Assembly: GCA_963978895.1 (NCBI GenBank)
Contig: OZ022238.1
Coordinates: 35,290,270-35,354,269 of the forward strand
DNA from: Erpobdella octoculata
Taxonomy: Eukaryota > Annelida > Clitellata > Hirudinida > Erpobdellidae
Reading direction: 5' to 3'
Length of the DNA: 64,000 nt
In this document: positions 11,097-21,400 of the stretch, in pieces
How the letters are laid out: every line of letters begins with the position of its first letter
Numbering within the stretch: the stretch's first letter is position 1
Translations under genes and position numbers: made by a program
Notes under the pieces: generated by a model
Databases searched by the model: none
The model's input: the letters and a program-made list of their open reading frames with translations, nothing else
What the model was told of the DNA's origin: nothing

Positions 11097-11303
11097 ACCA
11101 ATGCTTTTATTAACTCGTCGTCTCTGTTTCTCTGTCTGTCTGTTTCTCTGTCTGTCTGTTTCTCTGTCTGTTTCAAATCTTGCAATCAATTTTTGAGACA
11201 CTTCCTGATGATAGATTTTTTTCAAATTTTGCATACATGCTCAAAATAGAAGACAATGCAATATTCAATTATTAGTTTTACAATAAGTCAATTAATTTAG
11301 TTA
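11097..11303 (+). repeat. CCAATGC-TIR MITE, partial copy
   Basis: Shares ACCAATGCTTTTATTAACTC, a TCTGTCTG-rich microsatellite and an AAATCTTGCAATCAATTTTT block with copies at 11500-11806 and 34653-35030. It is 3'-truncated near 11303. Confidence 0.65.
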
Positions 11304-11499
11304 ATTTTCTTGAGGGTTTTATCGAGGGGTTTCTTGAGGGTTTTCTTGACCACAAAACGCTAACCGACTGGCAGACTATTTTACCAAGTTAACACGAACC
11401 ACACTCACTGACCGCGATTCTCAAGCGTGTACGAAATTTTCATGAAAATAGTTGAGATATTTAAATTCGATGCTTTTTGATGATATTTTTATTATTATA

Positions 11500-11806
11500 A
11501 CCAATGCTTTTATTAACTCGTCGTCTCTGTTTCTCTGTCTGTCTGTTTGTTTCTCTGTCTGTTTCAAATCTTGCAATCAATTTTGGAGTCACTTCCTGAT
11601 GATAGATTTTTTTCAAATTTTGCATACATGCTCAAAATAGAAGACAATGCAATATTCAATTATTAGTTTTACAATAAGTCAATTAATTTAGTTAATTTTA
11701 ATTAATTTCGATATAATTAAGATATTTCGACTTTAATAAAAAAGAGTAATATAAGAAAAAATTGATTGCAAAATTTGTGTTTTAATTACATATAAGAGCA
11801 TTGGTT
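11500..11806 (+). repeat. CCAATGC-TIR MITE, copy 2
   Basis: About 307 bp. It begins ACCAATGCTTTTAT and ends with the inverted form (ATAAGAGCATTGGT), so it has short terminal inverted repeats. It holds an internal CTGTCTGTTTCT microsatellite. No ORF of its own. Superfamily not determined. Confidence 0.65.
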
Positions 11807-12346
11807 TTAAAAATTCGTTTTTAATTTACTTGTTATTCTAACAACTTGGCCTGCTTGAGTGCTTTACAAGTTTTTGTTGAATCATTAAAGACAGATTTTA
11901 ATGTATTTCAGGATTTTTAAATCAAGTGCTTCTTGTCAGGAGATGAAAATTTATTGTTATTGATTCAAACAAGAAAAAAATGAGGTCTGTAAAACATTTT
12001 TGGTATTGAAAATTATTTTTTAATATATTAAATTTTGTTAAAGTATTTTATTTGCTTTTATTATCTTGTTATATCAGTTAATTAAAATTTGCTTTGCACA
12101 GATGGTGTTATACAGCTTCATTATTGTTGGTAATCTATGCAACCCGTATTCTGACTGATGTTGTTGTGGTTGGTGCATTGCATTTCAATCTGTTTATAAG
12201 CATTGTTTTCTGTAGGTTTTGTTAACATAAACAATATTGCTGTTCATTAGACAGCATTTAACGACAGTGCCAATTTTACATGCCAAAAATTAACTTAGTG
12301 AGTTAATACAGTTTATATGGTGTTAAAAACATTATTATAACTAAGC

Positions 12347-12374
12347 ATGGAAACTCGTTTGGTGTTTGTTTTGG
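12347..12374 (+). CDS. Possible first coding exon of the RNF13-like gene
   Basis: ATG GAA ACT CGT TTG GTG TTT GTT TTG G is followed by a consensus donor GTAAGT at 12375. This gives METRLVFVL, a hydrophobic start such as could begin a signal peptide. The phase (one base over) would join a cryptic acceptor at about 17021 rather than the acceptor used in the model at 17012, and the peptide is short, so an additional exon may exist. This is a guess. Confidence 0.2.
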
Positions 12375-12390
12375 GTAAGTATATAATTAA

Positions 12391-12829
12391 TAGGGCTGTG
12401 CCGGTATCGGTTTTTTTTGCCGGTACCGGTATTTCCGGGCCAAAAACCGGTACTATCGGTACCGGTATAATGTTGAAAGCCTGAAAATGACTAGAAATAG
12501 TGTTTGAAAGTGCGTTAGTGTTACCGTCCGCGGTCGGCCGCCAGCTTGGACGATAAAACTATACTCAACTAAACTACAATTAGTCATGGTTCAGTTAACA
12601 AAGCAGAATGGTGCTAGACCGTTAGTGCTATGCTATTGCCAAGACCTGTTGTCCGTAATTGAAGTGTAGCAAACAATGGGCATACAGGTAAATTGCAGAC
12701 TTTTAACTTTTTTGTCTTTTATGCTTGATGTGCTGAATGGGGATTGTTCAATACTGGCACCCTTCATACCAGCGGAACCGGTATTTGCCAGTATTGCCGA
12801 AAACCGGCCGATATACCGGCACAGCCCTA
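12391..12829. mobile_element. hAT-type MITE with 8-bp target duplication
   Basis: A 439-bp element with perfect 17-bp terminal inverted repeats TAGGGCTGTGCCGGTAT and flanking 8-bp duplications ATAATTAA (12383-12390 and 12830-12837). The interior is rich in CCGGTA words and has no transposase. TIR and TSD length are those of hAT elements. Confidence 0.9.
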
Positions 12830-13082
12830 ATAATTAACAAATATTTTTCTCCAGAATGTTCTGTTTCAATCAGGCTAGGAAAAATTTGTATTCCAAACTT
12901 TCGAAAACTGTTGCTGAAAGTTTGGAGGTTTTCTGAATTTATTCTGAATAGCAACAACACTTCTAAACAAATTATAGATTTTTTGGACGTGTTATGATTA
13001 CAAAAATGTCAACTAAAACTAATGGAATTTGTTTGTTACTTTAAAAATAACATTTGAGCATTTTGGCCAAATTTATTTCTGT

Positions 13083-13130
13083 TTAGCTGTACCTGGCCAC
13101 GCATTGCTGTGGCCCACGCTTTTATGTTTA
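13083..13130 (-). repeat. Possible old Helitron 3' end
   Basis: On the minus strand a GGCCACAGCAATGCGTGGCC hairpin is followed about 10 bases later by CTAA. Hairpin plus CTRR is the Helitron 3' signature, but the body is not recognisable. Confidence 0.35.
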
Positions 13131-13305
13131 TAATTTATTTGTATGTTTTCAAGCATGTTATACAAGTTTTATAAACAAATTTATTGAATTAATTTAAATT
13201 ATTCAAATATATTGTTATTTATATAATTTATTAATTTGCTATAGATACCAAAGCATATTGCACAAAACGTCTTAACATTATCATGCTGGATTATTATATT
13301 ATATA

Positions 13306-14303
13306 CAGTATAATCCTGCTATAATGTATCCCGGATATAACAAACCATTGGATATAACATATTGAAACTTTGGCCCTGTGCATTTGCCCTGTCTTCCCCA
13401 TGTTAAATTACCCCGGCTATAACATATTTAGGTATAGCGTGCATTTGGCTATAACATACGAAAATAATATTCCCAATTAAAATATTTTCTTATTATATAA
13501 CGGATTATTCAACTCATATACAAAGCATGGCTGGCATAATAAAAGGTTATTGCAACAGTGGGAATAAAAATAGTGATACTCAAGTTATCAATCTGAGAAT
13601 AAGTAATCGATACTTTCTTGCATCTCTTAGCCAACATAGCTTTGTCAGCTGTCAGCTCGTTTTTTAGACAGAAAAAGTACGAGCTCGTGTTTTACTTCAT
13701 CTTAAGAGTTAATGGAGCATTTTCGGAAACCTTTTTCCAATAAGAAAATCAACTCAAAAACTAGTCACCTATCAGGTTGTGCGACAAAGTAACTCCAGAG
13801 GCAATTAGCTTAATTGCTTTAAAATGTTAAAAACAAAATGAAAATAATGAACCTGAATAGCAAGCTTTTAAATAAATTCAATCAGTAATATTAAACTTAA
13901 CAAATCTATGATTTTATCAAAAATATTAATCTGCCTCGCCAAAAATGCGCCAAAATATAACATGAGAACCTTTGTATTTTTTTAAACATGTCGTAGTAAG
14001 GGCTTGCATTCGTTCGATGCGGCTTTGTGCGCATTATGCAAAAATCGCACAATTTTTGTGCGCATTTTTGTCCGATCCGAATAGGTTCAAATAAAATCTT
14101 TTATTTGATGCGCACTCATTCGCAAGTGCACACAAGAACAAAAATTGTTTGAAATAATCACGCACAATTTTGCACAAAAACCTAATAATAGCGCACAAAA
14201 ACCTCAATAATTGTGCTTATAAAAATATTAATTTTGGTGCAACAAAGCCCAGCAGTTTTTGTTATATATATATGTTTGTTTAAATATATATATATGGGCG
14301 TAT

Positions 14304-14395
<92 letters not shown>

Positions 14396-15720
14396 GTATA
14401 TATATAGATCAGTTTTTATTCTATTTCCTTCTTTATTATATCATAAGCAAACAAATTTATATTAAGAATAGATAATCAGAAAGATCTAGTAAGTGTTAGC
14501 AGCCACTTAAGTAGATTATATTATTACCATTTAATTAGAATAATAAAGATATAACAGTTTTATTTTCACAAAAAGCAACAGCTTTTTTGCCTATTTTGAA
14601 ACATTTTTTACAAAGATTGCATTTCGCCGTGTAACCAACATCGATGGATTTACTTCTCTTAAAACACCTCCATAACATGTTACTTGACATTTTATTATAA
14701 TTACTCTCGCTTCCTACACTAAAACCGCTAACATTATCCTCAGAACTAGTCGCTGAAATTACAAGCTAAAATGGACAGCAGAGAAAAGAACCGGAAAAAA
14801 AGATAGTAGCACAATTACGCAACCGTATGAGTGTTGTCGGTGTCGGCAAAACAGAAACAAAAAATTCTTTTAGATTTTTTATGACGGAATATTTCAAATA
14901 AAAATGAATTTATGTCAAAAATTCAAAATAATAATTATTTATACTAATTTTCAAAAGAATTGTATTTAAAAAATGCTTACTGACTCATCTTAACCAATTT
15001 TGGTATAAAATTTTCCAGTCACATCAACTAATTGCAAACAAGTTTTCAAATAATTGCAAACAATTGCAAATAATGCGAACAATTGCGCACATATGCGCAA
15101 TTGCTCGCTATTTATTTGAAATTGTTTGCAGTGTGCACAAATTGTGTGCATTTATTTGAAAATGAGCATTCAAATAAATAAAAATTTTGTGCGCTAATCG
15201 CAATTGTACGAATATTTTTTTTATTCGATTTGATTTTATTCGAATGCGCATAAAACAGTTAAACGCAGGTGCTTATGTCTTAGAAACGTAAAGCAGTCGT
15301 GCTTAAAAAAAAATATATGTGAGCAGTTAGAAAATGAAATGTAATCACAAGTCAAAATTTCTTGGCCAAAACAATCTGAACACTGAACACAAAGATAAAA
15401 GCAGAACCATAAAACCATTCCAGATGCTAAGAGGACCAGACCATCAAGTTATTAACAACATGAAGACACTCTATATAAATTGTTTGTCTAAGTTAGATCA
15501 CAAAGCTTTCCAGTCAGTGGACCACTAGTAATAAAAGAACATATTTTAGACCATAATGCTGCACTTTTTACTGGCTGACTGATGTTACATATACAATAAA
15601 TGCAATTTGTTTTTTCATAGTAGCTTGTTGATTTCTTTCATACCCTAGATATAATGGACTTTGGATATAACATACCCATATCTTGGGTCCCTTGAAGTAC
15701 CTTATAGCAGGATTATACAG
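13306..15720. mobile_element. Tigger/pogo-like element, TA-flanked
   Basis: A 2.4-kb segment bounded by inverted termini. The left starts CAGTATAATCCTGCTATAAT and the right, read inward, starts CTGTATAATCCTGCTATAAG. Each is flanked by TA (13304-13305 and 15721-15722). Subterminal GATATAACAT words recur at both ends. These are pogo/Tigger-type TIRs. No transposase was recognised, so the copy is non-autonomous or internally replaced. It contains a (TA)n run at 14285-14407 and a region rich in GTGCGC/GCACAA words (about 14000-15240) that may be a nested insertion. Confidence 0.75.
14285..14407. repeat. (TA)n microsatellite
   Basis: Alternating TA with occasional TG interruptions, inside the Tigger-like element. 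Confidence 0.9.
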
Positions 15721-15889
15721 TAGTACTTTGAAAAGTTATTTGATGAACTTAATAGAACATTTGTTTTGACTTGTTCTGAGATTCTAGACTAAAAGTTGCT
15801 AAAATGTTTTCAACACTAAAAGAATAATTTTAATTTATTGTTTTACTAGCGGGGTTACCCGGCGTTGCCCGGGGTTTTTAGAGGTTTTT

Positions 15890-16305
15890 CTAATGTTTGT
15901 CTCTCTCGCTCCCGTTCCCTTCTCCACTTTCCCGTTTTCGTAGCGTTCCCGGTCGCTTTTCCGCTCTCGGTCGTTTTCCAGCTCCCGGTCGCTTTCCCGC
16001 TCAGAAGTTTTGTTATCGATTTTCTCTCTTGCTCGCGTTTCCTTCCAAGCTTGCTCTCCCGATTCCAGTCGCTTTCCGCGTTCCCGGTCGCTTTACCGTT
16101 CTCGGTCGCTTTCCCGTTCCCGGTCGCTTTCCCGTTCCCGGTGGCTTTCCCGTTCCCGGTCGATTTCCCGTTCCCGGTCGCTTTCCCGTTCCCGGTCGCT
16201 TTCCCGTTCCCGCTCACGCTTGCTCTCCCGTTCCCGGTCATGCTTGCTCTCCCATTCCCGGTCACGATTGCTCTCCCGTTCCCGTTCACGCTCATTTTCT
16301 CTTTT
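15890..16305. repeat. 18-bp minisatellite in Helitron copy 1
   Basis: Tandem 18-bp units of the type CGGTCGCTTTCCCGTTCC with point variants. The unit length is a multiple of three and lacks stops in most frames, so several frames are open at once. Confidence 0.9.
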
Positions 16306-16399
16306 ACATTCTTTCATAACTTCTGTTAGCCTATAAAACGTAAAATAGATTTGCTAAGACTATATATATATATATGAATGTTTGTGGGTTAGTTTGTCT

Positions 16400-16640
16400 A
16401 TTATAGAAACGGGAAAGCGACCCGGAACGGACAGCGAGCGGGAACGGAAAAGCAAGCGTGAGCGGGAATGGGAGAGCAAACGTGAGCGGGAACGGGACAG
16501 CGACCGGGAACGGGAAAACGACCGGGAGCGGGACAGCGACCGGGAACGGGAAAACGACCGGGAGCGGGAAAGCGACCGGGAGCGGGAAAACGACCGAAAA
16601 CGGGAAAGCGAACAGGAGTGGGAAAGCAGGTGGGAAAGGA
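16400..16640. repeat. Inverted 18-bp minisatellite in Helitron copy 1
   Basis: Units of GGGAAAGCGACCGGGAGC type, the reverse-complement orientation of the array at 15890-16305, forming a head-to-head pair separated by about 100 bp containing a short (TA)n. Confidence 0.9.
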
Positions 16641-17011
16641 AATGGGAGAGAAAGAGACAAACATTAGAAAAACCTCTAAAAAACCTGGGCAACGCCGGGT
16701 ATCTCCGCTAGTACATACATAAACACACACAGACACACATACATGCACATACACATACATACATACACACATACATACGCACATACATATATATATAGTT
16801 CCCGCTCGCTCACCCGCTCTGCTCCGCTTATTTTGTGACGGATTTCAAAAATTTTTTTTTTATTTTTGACTCCCATTGACTCTCAAGGTTGTGTGAAAAT
16901 TTTATTACAATCGGATGAATGGTGTAGCAATGCATAAACGCCATTAACATATATAGATACAAACATTCATTTTTATATATATAGATTTAAGTTTATCGAT
17001 ATTTTTATTAG

Positions 17012-18438
17012 AAAAACAGAGACAACCAGACTGTTATCACTCTTGCTTCCACTGAAGCCTCTTTTGGACCAAGAATGTCTGATGTTAAAATTGTTGTAAG
17101 AGTATACAATTTGTTTATATTTTACTTAATGTATTTTCATTTATTGGATAATGAAGAAACAACTATTCCGCTTTTTACTTTCGTAAGTCTTCATAGTATA
17201 TTGTATTTTGAGATCAATTCAGGTAAGAATTTCGTATATATCTAAACCTATATGTGCAATATTTTATTGCATATAAATAATGCACATGACCAGTTAATGC
17301 CTAGATGCCCATTGAGAACCTTGATACAAGATTTTCCTATATCGTGCAGTCGAATATAATGCACATGTGTAAGCAAATTCTAGTAAAATACATACATGCA
17401 TATAACATTTAAGTGGACATGTTATGACAAAAATATGAAGACATGCATTTGAGTAGCAGTTCATTCCTGCTCTGGGCAACATTGAGTATTTTTTCTACCC
17501 ATTACATCTGATTTGTTTTGCTCTCTGCTTTTTGTGTCTCGTTCATGACCCGAGTCTCCAAACATCCGATGGAATAACTTGACGATAAAATAGAAGATGT
17601 GTGATGATATGACCAGATAGAAAGTAAGACGTATCGTGAAAGAAGATTTATGGCTTAAAACATACTAACGTGTAATCGGGCAGACTTTGAACGAAAATTG
17701 CAAGATGAAACGCTTGCAGCGCAGTCAGCAACTACTTGAAAGGTTTGCCAGTGAAAGAACTACCCGAAGCATTTGGTTTACAGATGAAAAGTCATTTACT
17801 GTCTCAATGCCAGTAAATTCTCAAAATGATCGTTTGTATTCAGCTGCAGCGAAGAAACGTCAATTACCAGAAGGTAAACTTGTACGTGAGCGAGCACATT
17901 TTATTCGCAACATTATGGTTTCAGTCGGTGTTTTTCGGATGAGGAAAAAAAATGTTGTATTTGTTGAACCAGGATATTCAAGCGAGACGTGGCCATCATA
18001 ACTGGACGTTGCAGTCGGTTGGGCTCCATCTAATACAGCCAGAAACATTATTACATTTTTGCATCAAGAAAATATCGCCTTCATTGAACCAAACATGAGG
18101 CCACCAAACAGTCCTGATTTAAACCCTGTTGATTATGCCATATGGGGTGCTCTACAAGAAAAAGTTTAACTTCGGCAAAAATTTAACACTGTTGATCAGC
18201 TCAAGATGGCAATAGTCGAGGAATGGGGAAAATTTGTCACAGTGTTTTCTTGACAGCAGCACCAATGAATTGCGTCAATGTTTGTAAAAAAAAAATTGTT
18301 AAAAACCAAGGTTGACCCATTGAACATAACATGTGATTTTAAAAGTTGTTTTTAACATTATATGAGAATGAAAAAAACAAAGAATGCAATAATTAAAGAA
18401 CACATTATAGGACCATCTCGTTTTTTTGTCCCACGCTG

Positions 18439-18470
<32 letters not shown>

Positions 18471-21400
18471 AGTTGAGGCTTAACTAATAAATATGGCAGA
18501 CAACGAGAACGATGAGAACAACGAAGAAGAAGTCGCGCAAGGTGAAAAGGTGCAAATGTTGTCACTAACTAGTGCAAGCTAAGGAGCGCTCACCTGTAAC
18601 AACCGTGGCTTACTACAACATTGAACTTCAAATAATTTTTAATAATTTGTATGCATATTTTAAATATATTGTCCTACATAAAGGAATTTTGTTTAGGGTC
18701 ATGGGCGGTTCGTGAAACCGATAAATGGCTGTTCACCTGTTGAGCTGGCTCCTCCCTCTTCAAACGTGAGCTTACCCTATATTGGTGTCATAAGAAGAAA
18801 CGACTGTACGTTTATTGAAAAGGTTTATTTAAATTCAGCTCTATAATTTTTATTTTAGAATTTTATTATTTTTATATCTAACTTTGTTTGATTTATTAGG
18901 TCCTTAATGCCCAAAAATCTGGCTTTAAAGCAGCTATAGTTTATGACCCAGATTCTGAGGACCTTTTAACCATGAGAGGAAGTTCAGGTATTTTTATTCA
19001 AATATTCAGATTTCTTTGCTGTATTAGATCGTATATCAAATTTATTTATTGCATGTATTCAGTTTATTTAGTGCATATATTAAGTTTATTTAGTATCAAT
19101 ATTAAGTTTATTTAGTGCATATAGTAAGTTTATTTAGTGTATATATTAAGTTTATTTAGTGCATATATTAAATTGAATTACTGCATATATTCAGTTCATT
19201 TAGTGCATATATTCAGTTCATTTAGTGCATATATTAAGTTTATTTAGTGCATATATTCAGTTTTATCTGGCGCTAGCAATGTTACCTAGCGTTGCTCAGG
19301 TTTTTTAGGGTTTTTCTTGTTTTTTGATGATAAAACATAAAAAACAAACCATTTTTTAAATTGGTTTAAATCGTCTCAATGAAGATTACCTCCATACAAA
19401 ATTTTATTCAAATCGAACTGGTGGTTTGGATTTGATAAGCGAACAAACACATATACACTGCCTTTTATTAGGGCTGTCGTAGTTAAAGCGATAAAACGAG
19501 TTAAACACTAATAAATTAATGCAAGTTAAGAATTTTAATGCAGATCAACATTTTTAACATGTAATTATAATTTAATAAACGTAAAAAACATTATATGTTA
19601 ATTGGCCACTTAATATTTTTACTTTTAGATTTAGTGAAGATTCCTGCTGCTTTCATTGGAAGAACGTCTGCAAAAATTCTGTCAATTTATTTTGATTTAA
19701 AGTTGGTTATTTATTTAATTCTTTAGAAATTGCATAAAAATGAACATAGAATATAGAGAAAGGACATCTCCCTCTTTAAGCATTATCCCCCAATTTTTTT
19801 CATTATACATTTTCCAATCCATAAGATTACAAGGAGCTCAAAATTAATTGTCAAGTTCTGCAACGCTTTGTGTCAGTTGCTTAACAATTAAACACAGGAT
19901 GGAATATATGCTAGTTCAATTGTGTCATCATTGTCAACAAATAATCTAACTTCTGCGTCGTTGTCACTGTTGATTTCTTTTTCTTTTTTATTGGTTCAAT
20001 AGTTACATTAACACTTGTTTCTTCACTGCAAAACGTCTAATGATTTAGTCAAAACGAATTGCAACTAAATAATAAACTTATTATTACCCAGCCTAAGCTG
20101 GTACTCATAAATGTTGATAAACATAGATGATTTCACATATAAAGAAAGTAAAAATGATATTGAATAAACAAATTTATTAACACTGTCCAGTAAAAATGGT
20201 TAGGATAATCTACCACTTGGTACACTAGCAAAAATTTATACAATTTTGATATATCTGATTTTGTTTACCACTTGAAAACGAGAAAGATAATTGCAGTTTA
20301 ACAGTTATAGTTGTGAATGAATGTATATCCTTATCTTATTATTTTGTTGCTTGTTTGCACGAATTTTATATATCAGTATTTAGGGCCTACCTAAGTATAC
20401 AACTTCACTTTGATCCTCGCCTGTCCCTGCAATGTTCTTCCATGCCCACCTTGAAAAACTTGCAAAATTTGAAACTGACTTGACAACTACATTAATAAGT
20501 AATATGTATTTAATCCATATATAACAAAACTTCTTCAGTATAATTAAGCAAATAATTAGTATTATAGATATTATGTTTCAATCTTTAACTTTAACGCGAC
20601 TATTAAAGTGCCATTTTCAAAGACTATCTAATGAAACACGTGATTTGTCTACACAATTTCAAAAAACTTATAGCTGAATAAATTCAATAGAATACTAAAA
20701 AATTGAAGTCTAGTAACTGCAAGTAATAAAATTATATGTACTTTAATAAAGTCTTTTTTTACACAGCTACACCATTGAATTCATCAGAGATAGTGAACCG
20801 TCATATGATTTTTTTATTTTTCCTATTTCGATTGCATTCCCTGCTGGTCTGGCTGCCATAGTCTGCTTTCTGGTATGTTTCATGTTCAATTTTTTTAATT
20901 TAAAAAAAATTGATTTGCTAGTATGTTAGCAGTTAACATATTGGTTTCTATTTTGTGTTGTTTCATTTTATCATTAGATTTTAAATTATCAGTATGAGTA
21001 TAATTTTTCATTTCCAGTCTATTAGGTTCATTCATGGAAAAATAAAGCAGTGGAAATCTCGACTTCAATCAAAATCAATTCTGAAATTTTTGCCATTAAA
21101 ACGATTCGAAGCTGGAGACTCGTATGAAGTGTGTGCTGTGTGCATAGAAGATTTCAAGGTCAATGACAAATTAAGAATACTTCCTTGCAGTCATGGTTTG
21201 TGTATTATTGTGTAAAATGTTTATCTTATCACAGCTCCTTGTATTAAAAACCTATTAACTGGTCATAATTTTAAACCTCTTTTCATATAAGAAAATATGA
21301 AGATAAAAACCCTGTTTTCTTTTTATCCTAAAATGTTATATATATAACATATTCAATAATAATTTGTATGTTTTTTTTATATCTAATGATTGAAGGTATG

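Larger units (their letters stand above)
15846..16985 (-). mobile_element. Non-autonomous Helitron, cassette family, copy 1
   Basis: Minus-strand Helitron. Its 5' terminus TCTATATATATAAAAATGAA is at 16985, preceded by A. Its 3' terminus is the hairpin CCCGGGCAACGCCGGG followed by GTAACCCCGCTAG at 15846. The order inside is: a 5' segment common to many short copies (16985-16797), a (GTAT/GTGT)n microsatellite (about 16795-16712), an inverted minisatellite block ending in its own CTAG (16711-16376), and a second minisatellite block of opposite orientation (about 16320-15890). The 18-bp minisatellite unit is variable around CGGTCGCTTTCCCGTTCC. Long open frames here are artefacts of that repeat. 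Confidence 0.85.

Noticed and set aside
15334..15528. 64-codon ORF inside the Tigger-like element
   Set aside because: No transposase or DNA-binding motif recognised, and no splice or homology support.
15855..16336. Long Ser-Arg, FPVP and GNGKATG repeat ORFs (also at 27816-28774, 30593-31091, 33094-33989, 38013-38950)
   Set aside because: They are produced by an 18-bp Helitron minisatellite open in many frames on both strands. No frame is favoured and the arrays sit between Helitron termini.
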